Assembly (NCBI GenBank): GCA_016463105.1
Contig: JAEMRY010000048.1
Location: 1-10,198, forward strand
Direction: 5' to 3'
From: Ilumatobacteraceae bacterium
GTDB lineage: Bacteria; Actinomycetota; Acidimicrobiia; Acidimicrobiales; Ilumatobacteraceae
Length of the DNA: 10,198 bases
Below are positions 1 to 6,922 of this stretch, piece by piece. A model generated the notes under the pieces. The model made no database searches. It saw only the letters and a program-made list of their open reading frames with translations, and was not told the DNA's origin. Positions within the stretch are counted from its first letter, which is position 1. Each line of letters begins with the position of its first letter. Both the position numbers and the translations under genes were made by a program.

Positions 1-723
1 GGTGCATCACCGATATCAGAAGCAGTTCTTGAAGGAGCGATTAAAGCATTCAAGTGTCCATTCATGCAGGTCTATGGTTTGACTGAGACGACCGGCGTTG
101 TAACAGTTCTCGGACCGGAAGATCACGACTTGAGCTCTGCGAACAAAGGTCGCTTGCGTTCGTGCGGCAAGCCATTCACCGGAATTGAATTGCGCATCGT
201 TGACTCGGATACAGCAAAAGATGTTCCAGTTGGTGAAGTTGGCGAAATTTGGATTCGTTCACGACAAGTAATGAAGGGCTATTGGAACATGCCCGAGGAG
301 ACCGCAAAGTCGATCGTCAAGGGTCGTTGGTTCAGATCTGGCGACGCTGGTTATTTTGATAACGATGGCTACGTTTATATTTTTGACCGCGTCAAAGACA
401 TGATCGTGTCGGGTGGCGAAAACGTTTATCCAGCCGAAGTCGAGAATGCTCTGATGGCCCATCCGGCAATTGCCGATGTTGCCGTGATTGGCGTGCCTGA
501 CGAGAAGTGGGGCGAAGTGCCGATGGCGCTTGTCGTGCGCAAACCCGAAACAACGGTAACTGAGCAAGAAATCATTTCATTTGCTCGCGAACGTCTTGCT
601 GGTTTCAAAACGCCTAAATCTGTCGCCTGGATTGACGCCTTACCGCGCAACCCGAGCGGCAAGATTCTCAAAAAAGTGTTGCGTGAGCCATACTGGGTAG
701 GTCACACTCGTCGAGTTAATTAA
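1..723 (+). CDS. Fatty-acyl-CoA synthetase (AMP-binding, ANL superfamily), C-terminal part
   Basis: The gene is cut by the window start. The frame is open from base 1, so the ATG at 64 is an internal methionine. The visible 240 residues activate a carboxylic acid with ATP and pass it to coenzyme A, by family knowledge. Core motifs appear in order: a GASPIS segment at the very start, YGLTETTG at visible residues 25-32 (adenylate binding), then the RSGDAGYFDNDGY and DRVKDMIVSGGENVYP segments. The latter contain the ribose-binding Asp and the hinge region before the mobile C-terminal lid. The lid ends in NPSGKILK, whose Lys (codon at 661-663) is the expected catalytic lysine. The MKGYWNMPEET segment is typical of FadD-like ligases for fatty or other lipophilic acids. 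The exact substrate cannot be read from this fragment. The gene is followed after 37 bases by the oxidoreductase at 761, probably in one transcript. Confidence 0.93.
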   Translation, partial: GASPISEAVLEGAIKAFKCPFMQVYGLTETTGVVTVLGPEDHDLSSANKGRLRSCGKPFTGIELRIVDSDTAKDVPVGEVGEIWIRSRQVMKGYWNMPEETAKSIVKGRWFRSGDAGYFDNDGYVYIFDRVKDMIVSGGENVYPAEVENALMAHPAIADVAVIGVPDEKWGEVPMALVVRKPETTVTEQEIISFARERLAGFKTPKSVAWIDALPRNPSGKILKKVLREPYWVGHTRRVN

Positions 724-747
724 CTCGCGGTTTTATTCGCGCGACTC

Positions 748-756
748 AGAAAGAAG
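748..756 (+). promoter_or_regulatory. Shine-Dalgarno-like purine run before the LLM oxidoreductase
   Basis: The purine run AGAAAGAAG ends four bases before the ATG at 761. It supports that start and suggests a leadered start inside a transcript coming from the upstream ligase. No convincing -10 or -35 pair is seen in the 37-base gap. Confidence 0.5.
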
Positions 757-760
757 TTTT

Positions 761-1816
761 ATGAAATTATCGATGATGATCAACTACATTTCTGATTTTC
801 AAACATCAGCCAAGCGCGTCGCTGAACTTGAAAAAGTTGGGCTTGACATCGTCTGGATCGCTGAGGCCTATAGTTACGACTCAATTTCGCAAGTTGGATA
901 TCTCGCCGCGGTCACAAACCGTGTGCAGATCGGTACAGGAATCATCAACGTCTACTCGCGCACCGCTGCATTGACTGCGATGACGGCCGCTGGTTGTGAC
1001 TACGTCAGCAATGGTCGATTCATTTTGGGACTCGGTGCCTCGGGGCCACAAGTCATCGAGGGTTTTCATGGCATGCCATATGAAAAACCAATGCAACGCA
1101 CCAAGGAGTACATCGAGGTTTGTCGCGAAATTTGGAAACGCGAGAAGCCGCTCATTTATGAAGGCAAAACTGTGCAAGTTCCATTACCTGCAGGTCAAGG
1201 AACTGGCTTAGGTAAACCTCTCAAGTTGATTAATCATCCGGTGCGATCTGAGATTCCGGTTTGGTGGGCATCTCTTAAAGATAAGAGTGTTGAAGCAACT
1301 GCCGAAATGGCTGATGGCTGGATGCCTGTTTTCTTTTTACCTGAGAAGTTTCAAAATGTTTGGGGCAAGTCGCTAAAAGCTGGCATAGCTAAGCGTGACG
1401 CAGCGCTAAAGCCGCTGGATATTTCTGCTGGCGGAATGTTGCATATTGACGAGTCGCTAACACCAGAAAAACAAAATGAGATTTTAGATTTTGCTCGCCC
1501 TAGTTATGCACTGTATGTCGGTGGAATGGGTGCTCGTGGCAAGAACTTCTATAACGACATTTGTCGCGACTATGGCTACGAAAAAGAAGCAGTTGAGATT
1601 CAGGATCTCTATTTAGAAGGCAAGAAGAAAGAAGCAGCGGCATTGATTCCGACTGAATGGTTGCAGCTATCGAACCTTGTTGGTCCAAAAAGTTATATTA
1701 AAGAACGACTTGGTGCGTTCAAAGAAGCTGGAGTAACTGTGTTGCAAGTTAACCCAGTTGGTCCAGACCCAGTGCGCGAAATCGAAACTCTTAGAGGGAT
1801 TATTGACGACGTCTGA
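761..1816 (+). CDS. LLM-class F420-dependent oxidoreductase (Rv3520c-like)
   Basis: This 351-residue protein belongs to the luciferase-like monooxygenase TIM-barrel family. Many actinobacterial members use the deazaflavin F420 for hydride transfer. Visible family marks are the N-terminal barrel strand with GLDIVWIAEAYSYDS (27-41), IGTGIINVYSR (57-67), LGLGASGPQVIEGFHG (89-104) in the cofactor-binding region, and AEMADGWMP (181-189). The overall pattern resembles the subgroup of mycobacterial Rv3520c, recalled from memory. The length is normal for the family and the purine-rich site at 748-756 supports the ATG. It lies 37 bases behind an acyl-CoA synthetase, so its substrate may be a CoA thioester or a lipid-derived ketone or alcohol; that is inference. 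Its last 17 bases overlap the 3' end of the convergent MFS gene. Confidence 0.93.
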   Translation: MKLSMMINYISDFQTSAKRVAELEKVGLDIVWIAEAYSYDSISQVGYLAAVTNRVQIGTGIINVYSRTAALTAMTAAGCDYVSNGRFILGLGASGPQVIEGFHGMPYEKPMQRTKEYIEVCREIWKREKPLIYEGKTVQVPLPAGQGTGLGKPLKLINHPVRSEIPVWWASLKDKSVEATAEMADGWMPVFFLPEKFQNVWGKSLKAGIAKRDAALKPLDISAGGMLHIDESLTPEKQNEILDFARPSYALYVGGMGARGKNFYNDICRDYGYEKEAVEIQDLYLEGKKKEAAALIPTEWLQLSNLVGPKSYIKERLGAFKEAGVTVLQVNPVGPDPVREIETLRGIIDDV

Positions 1817-3035
1817 GTTCTTCGCTTAGGTTCTGTCGAACTCCGCGAGTTGCAAACAAATAAAGCAGCGAAGCACAAACTGCGAGAATTGCAAAAACAG
1901 CAATCGTGCCACGCGCGCCGATGTATTCAGAAACGACACCAGCAAGCAAACTGCTCAACCCGAGCGACAGGGTTATCAACGCAAAGTCACCAGCCAAAAC
2001 ACGACCGCGCATTTCATCAGGGCAACGCATTTGTAACCCATATGTCGAGAGCGTCCACTGCGCACCGCCACCAAGATGGGCTACGCCGATGCAAACACAG
2101 GCCACAATAAAAAATGGTGAAGCAGCAGCGGCAAGATATCCGCCAGCAAAACCAAGACCGGAGATTCCGCAAACGAGTATCACTTTCGATAGATCATTTT
2201 TCACGAATCGTGCCGCTAATAGTGGCCCAAGAGCGCTACCCAAACCGCGCAGTCCGAGCATCATGCCACGACCAGCATCGCCGCTATTAAACGAGTCTGC
2301 AGCGAAAACTGCCAGTTGGCTGACAACTCCGGCACCGACGGCAAACGTCATCTTTGACGTCAGTAGCGACATAATTACTGGGTCTGATTTGGCAAGGTGT
2401 AATGCCTCGCGCATGTCTGAAATAGGGTGAATTTGTTTGCTGTGATTTGCGGCGCGCTGTTCTTGCATCGGTCGGGTAACGAGCGCAATTAATCCTGCGG
2501 CAATAATAAATGTTGCGATATCGGCGATGAATGCAGCCTGACGACCGAACACTTGCGAAAAGATTCCACCGATTCCTGCACCAACAGCCAGCATTACGCC
2601 CCAGCTGCTTCCAAAGAGTGCATTGGCTTGGCGAAGTTCATCTGGATTGCGCGCCAAATTTGGAATCGCAGCTTCTAGTGCAGGGCGCACGAAAGAAGCG
2701 AGTGCGGCGATCAGGCTTTGAGCAACGAAGGCAATCCACACCCGTGAGTCTCCAATAAATAAAAAGCCACAGGCGGCAATCGCCTGAAGTATTGAAACAA
2801 TTATTAAGACTTGACGACGATCATGTCGATCAGCAACAGGGCCACCAATTGGTGAAGCCAAGAAAGATGGCAATGAAAATGCAACGAGTAATAGCGAGAC
2901 AAGAAATTTTGAACCCGTTATATCTTGTACCAAACCGGCAAGTGCGACAAACGTAAACCAGTCGCCCATAAATGAAAGATTTTGGGCGACGAACAATAAA
3001 CGCAATTCGCGATTGACTTTCAAAACGCTAAACAT
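1800..3035 (-). CDS. MFS exporter (MFS_3 / EntS-like)
   Basis: This 411-residue integral membrane protein has about 12 hydrophobic segments and the size of a complete major facilitator. The cytoplasmic loop between helices 2 and 3 carries GGPVADRHDRR (64-74), a good match to the MFS signature. RPALEAAIPNL (117-127), followed by PDELRQANALFGSSWG (131-146), is the pattern of the MFS_3 branch, which includes the enterobactin exporter EntS and many uncharacterised actinobacterial drug or metabolite exporters. The substrate is unknown. It is the last gene of a probable minus-strand operon, nine bases after the nitronate monooxygenase-like gene. No clear ribosome binding site precedes the ATG, so translation may depend on coupling to the gene ahead. 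The 3' end overlaps the opposite-strand oxidoreductase gene by 17 bases. Confidence 0.9.
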   Translation of the reverse strand: MFSVLKVNRELRLLFVAQNLSFMGDWFTFVALAGLVQDITGSKFLVSLLLVAFSLPSFLASPIGGPVADRHDRRQVLIIVSILQAIAACGFLFIGDSRVWIAFVAQSLIAALASFVRPALEAAIPNLARNPDELRQANALFGSSWGVMLAVGAGIGGIFSQVFGRQAAFIADIATFIIAAGLIALVTRPMQEQRAANHSKQIHPISDMREALHLAKSDPVIMSLLTSKMTFAVGAGVVSQLAVFAADSFNSGDAGRGMMLGLRGLGSALGPLLAARFVKNDLSKVILVCGISGLGFAGGYLAAAASPFFIVACVCIGVAHLGGGAQWTLSTYGLQMRCPDEMRGRVLAGDFALITLSLGLSSLLAGVVSEYIGARGTIAVFAILAVCASLLYLFATRGVRQNLSEELRRRQ

Positions 3036-3044
3036 GTAAGTGTG

Positions 3045-4007
3045 TTATTTAATTCTGCCTAGTTTTTGCAGAATTTCTTCAGCCTGTGCAACGATGTCCC
3101 GCACAAGTTTGCCTGCAGGTATTAATTCGCTAACCGCACCAGCGCCTTGACCGGCAGGATAGAACTCGCGCGAAGTATCAACATCTGTGCCACTTGGATA
3201 GCCCAAGTGATTGACATTGGCTTGTGATGACGCAATGGCCTGTAACGGAAAAGTTTTAATATCTTCTGGGTGTTCTTCGTAATGGTTTGTCCATTCATTA
3301 CGCACAACGCGACATGGCTTACCCGTATACGAACGACTAATCACAGTGTCGTCTTCGCGACTCGCAACGAGCGCTTCTTTGTATCCGTTCACGGCTCGCG
3401 CTTCTGGGGTGGCGATGAAACGTGTGCCGATCCAGACGGCGTCAGCGCCAAGTGCAAGACATGCTGCGAGTCCACGACCATCAAATAATCCGCCTGCTGC
3501 AACAACTGGCACTTGCGCTGAGACTGCATCGACAACTTGTGGCACGAGAGCCATCGTTGCAACAAGGCCGGTGTGTCCGCCTGCTTCGGTGCCTTGAGCC
3601 ACAACAAAATCGCAACCGCTTGCAACTGCCGAAACAGCATGACGCACTTTGCCACACATGGAGCCCACCAAAATATTGTGACTATGCAATAAGTCAATCG
3701 CATCGCGCGGTACACCAAGACCAGCAACAAAAATTCTTGCACCACCTGCAACTACATCGCGGATTCCTTGCTCTAAATGTTGTGGAAGTGCTGTCAACAA
3801 GTCAACGCCGAAAGGTTTTTGTGTGAGGGTTTTGAGTGCAGTAATTTCTCTGGCAAGTTCTCCGTCACGCATTGTGGACGCACCAAATGTTCCGATTCCG
3901 CCAGCCTCGCTAACTGCTGCAACAAGTTCGTGATACGAGACGCCACCCATACCAGCAAGCATTACGGGGTATTCGATATCAAATAGTTCGGTGATTCGTG
4001 TGCGCAT
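3045..4007 (-). CDS. Nitronate monooxygenase-like FMN enzyme (2-nitropropane dioxygenase family)
   Basis: This 320-residue FMN TIM-barrel protein is of the nitronate monooxygenase type; enoyl reductase FabK is a relative. The N-terminus MRTRITELFDIEYPVMLAGMGG has the usual opening. PFGVDLLTALP lies at 65-75 and AQGTEAGGHTG at 137-147, containing the family's active-site His (H145). GGLFDGRGL (172-180) and GTRF (194-197) form the FMN phosphate site, and AGQGAGAV lies near the C-terminus. An upstream in-frame ATG at 4085 would add 26 residues without family resemblance and would overlap the preceding gene by 67 bases. I therefore choose the ATG at 4007, 11 bases after the upstream stop. Members oxidise nitronates or act as flavin reductases or dehydrogenases on CoA intermediates; which applies here is undecided. 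The lipid-type neighbours make the second option plausible. Confidence 0.9.
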   Translation of the reverse strand: MRTRITELFDIEYPVMLAGMGGVSYHELVAAVSEAGGIGTFGASTMRDGELAREITALKTLTQKPFGVDLLTALPQHLEQGIRDVVAGGARIFVAGLGVPRDAIDLLHSHNILVGSMCGKVRHAVSAVASGCDFVVAQGTEAGGHTGLVATMALVPQVVDAVSAQVPVVAAGGLFDGRGLAACLALGADAVWIGTRFIATPEARAVNGYKEALVASREDDTVISRSYTGKPCRVVRNEWTNHYEEHPEDIKTFPLQAIASSQANVNHLGYPSGTDVDTSREFYPAGQGAGAVSELIPAGKLVRDIVAQAEEILQKLGRIK

Positions 4008-4018
4008 AACTGTTAAAC

Positions 4019-5305
4019 CTAGTTGCTTGTACTCAAGTTTGACGTTTCGAAAGCACCGTCTCGTTTGAGAAACTTTCGATGCCAACGTCTAGGCGTAAGC
4101 ACTGCCGCCCGTGGCTCATCTTCAAACATCCAGCGCACAAAGTTGCGTCGTGTCCAATCTGTAGAGCCTGCGATGCGCAGTACGCCACGAGTCAAAAATG
4201 GATTTTGCAGGACACGCCCCAAAATATGCGACATTCTGTGATCGGCAAAAAACTCACGACGCATTTTGCTTTCGTATGTTTTTCTAACGGCGTTTACTCC
4301 TTGTTTATGAGCACCGATTATCGCTTCGCCAGCCAAGACTCCAGTTAAAAGCGCTTGACCAATACCTTCACCAGTCATCGTGTCTGCCGCACATACTGCA
4401 TCACCAATAAATAATGCACGTCCACTTGAAAGTTTCGTGTCCGTCACACGTGCTGGTATCGGCCACGCAGTATGTCTGCCTTCTAGAGTTGCGTCTTGAC
4501 CAAGTGCTTGACGAATATGCGGGCGCGCCAGAAGCTCGGGCCACAACGATTTCATATCTTGCACCGAATATTTTGATCCTCGCAAAATTCCGAAACCAAT
4601 GTTGGCCCGACCATCTGGCAACGGAAACGACCAGGCATAACCTGGCAATAAGTCGGCGTCAAACCAAACGTAAAGACTTTCACGCGCTGGCCCAGTGACG
4701 TTGCTGACATATTGACGAAACGCGTGCCACTCACCGAGGTAGCCACTCTGTGAGGCGCCGAATGCTTTGCGCACCGGAGACCACATTCCATCTGCAGCAA
4801 TAATATATTTTGCCTTTATTTCTTTGTACACATCTTGTGAATCAGTCGCAACCGTGATGTCGTCAGTCGTTTGGCGAGCAACCGAAGTAAATGCGCAACC
4901 TTCGATAATTTTTACGCCACGGGCACGAGCGTGCTGAACTAGCGCATTGTCGAGTTCGATTCTTGGGGCGATTGCTGCGAATTGACTAGTTTTATTTTCT
5001 CGACTGTTTGGTAACTCAAGTTGTATCTCACGGCCAGATGGTGATCGCAGCCAAACATCTGAGCAAACTTTCCAATTTGCAACTGTGGTTGGGTCAAAGC
5101 CCAGCATTTCGAGTATTCGTAGTGCGCCAGTTGTCAGCCCATCGCCACAACATTTATCTCGCGGGAATACTGCTTTGTCGATTACTAAAACGTTCTGCCC
5201 GCTAGCCACAAGTGTTAGTGCGGCGGCGATGCCGGCGGGCCCTGCGCCAACTATTAATACGTCACAATAATTTTGTGAATTCGGTTTCAAAATAGCATTG
5301 GACAC
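4019..5305 (-). CDS. FAD-dependent geranylgeranyl reductase family protein (MenJ-like)
   Basis: This 428-residue flavoprotein would hydrogenate isoprenoid double bonds, for example in the menaquinone side chain (as mycobacterial MenJ does) or in polyprenyl lipids. The Rossmann motif GAGPAG (20-25) opens the FAD domain. RDKCCGDGLT (49-58) is the Cys-Gly-Asp signature of the geranylgeranyl reductase family, AADGMWSPVR (170-179) follows, and FIGDAVCAADTMTGEGIGQA (299-318) is the second FAD motif. I choose GTG at 5305 as the start: it leaves a short tail before the first strand and has a TANNNT element at the right distance. TTG at 5290 is the alternative. The frame stays open upstream to 5695, but that part lies antisense to the dehydrogenase gene and has no family resemblance. 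It is the first gene of the minus-strand unit with the FMN enzyme and the MFS exporter. Confidence 0.88.
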   Translation of the reverse strand: MSNAILKPNSQNYCDVLIVGAGPAGIAAALTLVASGQNVLVIDKAVFPRDKCCGDGLTTGALRILEMLGFDPTTVANWKVCSDVWLRSPSGREIQLELPNSRENKTSQFAAIAPRIELDNALVQHARARGVKIIEGCAFTSVARQTTDDITVATDSQDVYKEIKAKYIIAADGMWSPVRKAFGASQSGYLGEWHAFRQYVSNVTGPARESLYVWFDADLLPGYAWSFPLPDGRANIGFGILRGSKYSVQDMKSLWPELLARPHIRQALGQDATLEGRHTAWPIPARVTDTKLSSGRALFIGDAVCAADTMTGEGIGQALLTGVLAGEAIIGAHKQGVNAVRKTYESKMRREFFADHRMSHILGRVLQNPFLTRGVLRIAGSTDWTRRNFVRWMFEDEPRAAVLTPRRWHRKFLKRDGAFETSNLSTSN

Positions 5306-5312
5306 GACGCTC

Positions 5313-5318
5313 AGGCTA
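5313..5318 (-). promoter_or_regulatory. Putative -10 element for the geranylgeranyl reductase operon
   Basis: On the minus strand the sequence TAGCCT fits the actinobacterial TANNNT -10 consensus. Seven bases separate it from the GTG at 5305, so transcription would begin at or next to the start codon and give a leaderless message. No recognisable ribosome binding site exists in front of this GTG. The element shares two bases with the opposite-strand -10 element. Confidence 0.45.
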
Positions 5319-5322
5319 GAGT
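5317..5322 (+). promoter_or_regulatory. Putative -10 element for the short-chain dehydrogenase
   Basis: TAGAGT fits TANNNT and ends eight bases before the ATG at 5331, the spacing expected for a leaderless actinobacterial transcript. The bases between hold no Shine-Dalgarno run. Any -35 region would lie inside the start of the divergent reductase gene. Confidence 0.45.
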
Positions 5323-5330
5323 TCTTGGCA

Positions 5331-6254
5331 ATGAGTCGCTTATGTGAAGGTCGAGTAGTTGTTGTCACTGGTTCTGGCCGAGGTATTGGGCGTGAACACG
5401 CGTTGAGCCTTGCCAAACACGGGGCATTTGTCGTGGTCAATGATCTGGGTGCTGGCGTTGACGGAAAAGGTGGCGACACGTCGCCGGCGCAACAAGTAGT
5501 CAATGAGATCGAAGCGATGGGCGGTAAAGCAGTTGCCAACGGTGATGACATTTCAACATGGGCGGGTGCCGAACGATTGATCAACACCGCAGTTGAAACT
5601 TTTGGTGACTTACACGCTGTTGTCAACAACGCAGGCATTTTGCGCGACCGGATGCTCGCCAACATGAGCGAAGAAGAATGGGATGCAGTTATCAAAGTTC
5701 ACTTAAAAGGAACTTTCGCTCCTTCACGTTTTGCTGCTGCCTATTGGCGTGATCAGAGCAAAGCCGGCAAACCAGTTGACGGACGGATCATAAATACATC
5801 TTCGGTGTCTGGCATTTACGGAAACGTCGGTCAAACAAATTATGGTGCAGCAAAAGCAGGCATCGCTGCGTTTACGACAATTGCTTCACTTGAACTCGGA
5901 CGTTACGGAGTAACAGTCAACGCAGTTGCACCAGTTGCGCTAACACGTATGACAGAAAATCTTGGTCCAGCACCAGAAACAGATCAAGAGCGCGAGCATC
6001 GTTCTCCAAAGTGGATCGCACCGATTGTTACCTGGCTTGCATCATCCGAATCTGCCGGCATCACTGGTCGCGTATTTGAAGCGAGTGGTGACGTGCTGGC
6101 AATTGCCGAAGGTTGGCATCGTGGACCAACAAGTAAGCCAGTTGAAGATCCAACAAAACTTGGTCCAATTGTTGAAGAGATGATGGCTAAGGCTCGATTG
6201 AATGCTGGGATGGACGGTCGCGACGGTTCGTGGCCACAACCGCAAAAGAGCTAA
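5331..6254 (+). CDS. Short-chain dehydrogenase/reductase, HSD17B4 / Rv3548c type
   Basis: This 307-residue NAD(P)-dependent dehydrogenase probably oxidises a 3-hydroxyacyl-CoA or hydroxysteroid-type substrate. TGSGRGIG (13-20) is the nucleotide-binding glycine motif, and VVVNDLG (34-40) suggests NAD through its Asp. NNAG lies at 99-102 and the catalytic set is Ser158, Tyr171 and Lys175 (YGAAK). The usual active-site Asn is replaced by His124 in VHLKGTF, a feature I recall as common in this subgroup rather than a defect. The extended C-terminus with VFEASGDVLAIAEGW resembles mycobacterial Rv3548c from memory. I prefer the ATG at 5331 to the in-frame TTG at 5298, because the family starts a few residues before the GRVVVVTG strand. 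The gene is divergent from the reductase operon and ends two bases from the convergent nucS stop. Confidence 0.9.
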   Translation: MSRLCEGRVVVVTGSGRGIGREHALSLAKHGAFVVVNDLGAGVDGKGGDTSPAQQVVNEIEAMGGKAVANGDDISTWAGAERLINTAVETFGDLHAVVNNAGILRDRMLANMSEEEWDAVIKVHLKGTFAPSRFAAAYWRDQSKAGKPVDGRIINTSSVSGIYGNVGQTNYGAAKAGIAAFTTIASLELGRYGVTVNAVAPVALTRMTENLGPAPETDQEREHRSPKWIAPIVTWLASSESAGITGRVFEASGDVLAIAEGWHRGPTSKPVEDPTKLGPIVEEMMAKARLNAGMDGRDGSWPQPQKS

Positions 6255-6256
6255 CG

Positions 6257-6916
6257 CTAAAAAAGTTTTAAGTCGTCAGATTTTTTGCCGCGAAGTTCGT
6301 CGTAGTCAACTTCGCACCAGCCAATATTTCGACTTTCGGCAAGCACGCGCGCTTGAGGTTTGATCGACTGTGCAACAAAAATGCCACGAATTTTGCCAAG
6401 TGATGTGTCGGCGTGAAGACAATCTAGATAACGAGTCAGTTGCTCGACGCCGTCAATTTCGCCGCGACGTTTTATTTCAACTGCAACTGTTTGTCCAGAC
6501 GAGTCACGACACAACAAATCAACCGGGCCAACGGCAGTTGGGTATTCACGACGAATCAAAATTAAACCAGCCTCGATTGTCTCTGGCATTGCTGCAAGGA
6601 GAACTTGCAAATCTGCTTCAACTCCGTCTTTGGTGAGGCCAGGATCTTCACCAAGTTCGTGAGCAAAATCTGCGTGTACTTTAAGTAGGTGAATTGTCAG
6701 CGTTTCGCCTTTTGGATTACGAACAATAAACCTGTCTTCGAGTTCTTCAAACATATTCGGCGCGTTCATCCAATTAAGAGGTTTATAAGCACCTCCATCT
6801 GCATGAATTGCTACACAGCCATCGGCTTTGACCATTATCAAGCGCGTCGCTTCAGGCAATGATGCATTCAGCCGACCTTCATAGGTGACGCTGCACGTAG
6901 CGATGATTAGTCGCAT
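6257..6916 (-). CDS. nucS: Mismatch-specific endonuclease NucS (EndoMS)
   Basis: This 219-residue protein is the non-canonical mismatch repair nuclease that cuts both strands at G-T, G-G and T-T mismatches in organisms lacking MutS/MutL. The N-terminal DNA-binding and dimerisation domain has MRLIIATCSV, then HADGGAYKPLNWM (38-50). The C-terminal RecB-like nuclease has GEDPGLTKDGVE (89-100), GPVDLLCRD (130-138, Asp133) and VEIKRRGEIDGVEQLTRY (146-163, Glu147 and Lys149), giving a complete PD-(D/E)XK site. The last residues, DDLKLF, look like a sliding-clamp binding tail; that is inference from the clamp dependence known for this family. It is the last gene of the ettA unit, starting six bases after the cysQ stop with no ribosome binding site visible, so it may be coupled. 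Length is normal and the gene looks intact. Confidence 0.96.
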   Translation of the reverse strand: MRLIIATCSVTYEGRLNASLPEATRLIMVKADGCVAIHADGGAYKPLNWMNAPNMFEELEDRFIVRNPKGETLTIHLLKVHADFAHELGEDPGLTKDGVEADLQVLLAAMPETIEAGLILIRREYPTAVGPVDLLCRDSSGQTVAVEIKRRGEIDGVEQLTRYLDCLHADTSLGKIRGIFVAQSIKPQARVLAESRNIGWCEVDYDELRGKKSDDLKLF

Positions 6917-6922
6917 AATTAT

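Noticed and set aside
725..744. TCGCG / CGCGA inverted repeat between the ligase and the oxidoreductase as a terminator
   Set aside because: The stem is five pairs with a ten-base loop and no following T-run. More likely chance, with readthrough into the oxidoreductase.
1906..2430. 174-codon plus-strand open frame opposite the MFS gene
   Set aside because: Its Ser/Pro/Ala/Arg-rich translation is the usual antisense shadow of a membrane protein gene, and no ribosome binding site or family motif was seen.
4008..4085. 26-residue upstream extension of the nitronate monooxygenase-like protein
   Set aside because: It would overlap the upstream gene by 67 bases, and the family normally begins at the MRTRITELF segment.
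5306..5695. 130-codon N-terminal extension of the geranylgeranyl reductase frame, open on the minus strand
   Set aside because: It lies wholly opposite the dehydrogenase gene and its low-complexity Ser/Thr/Pro-rich translation has no resemblance to the FAD family. The Rossmann motif sits about 20 residues after the GTG at 5305, as expected for a native start.
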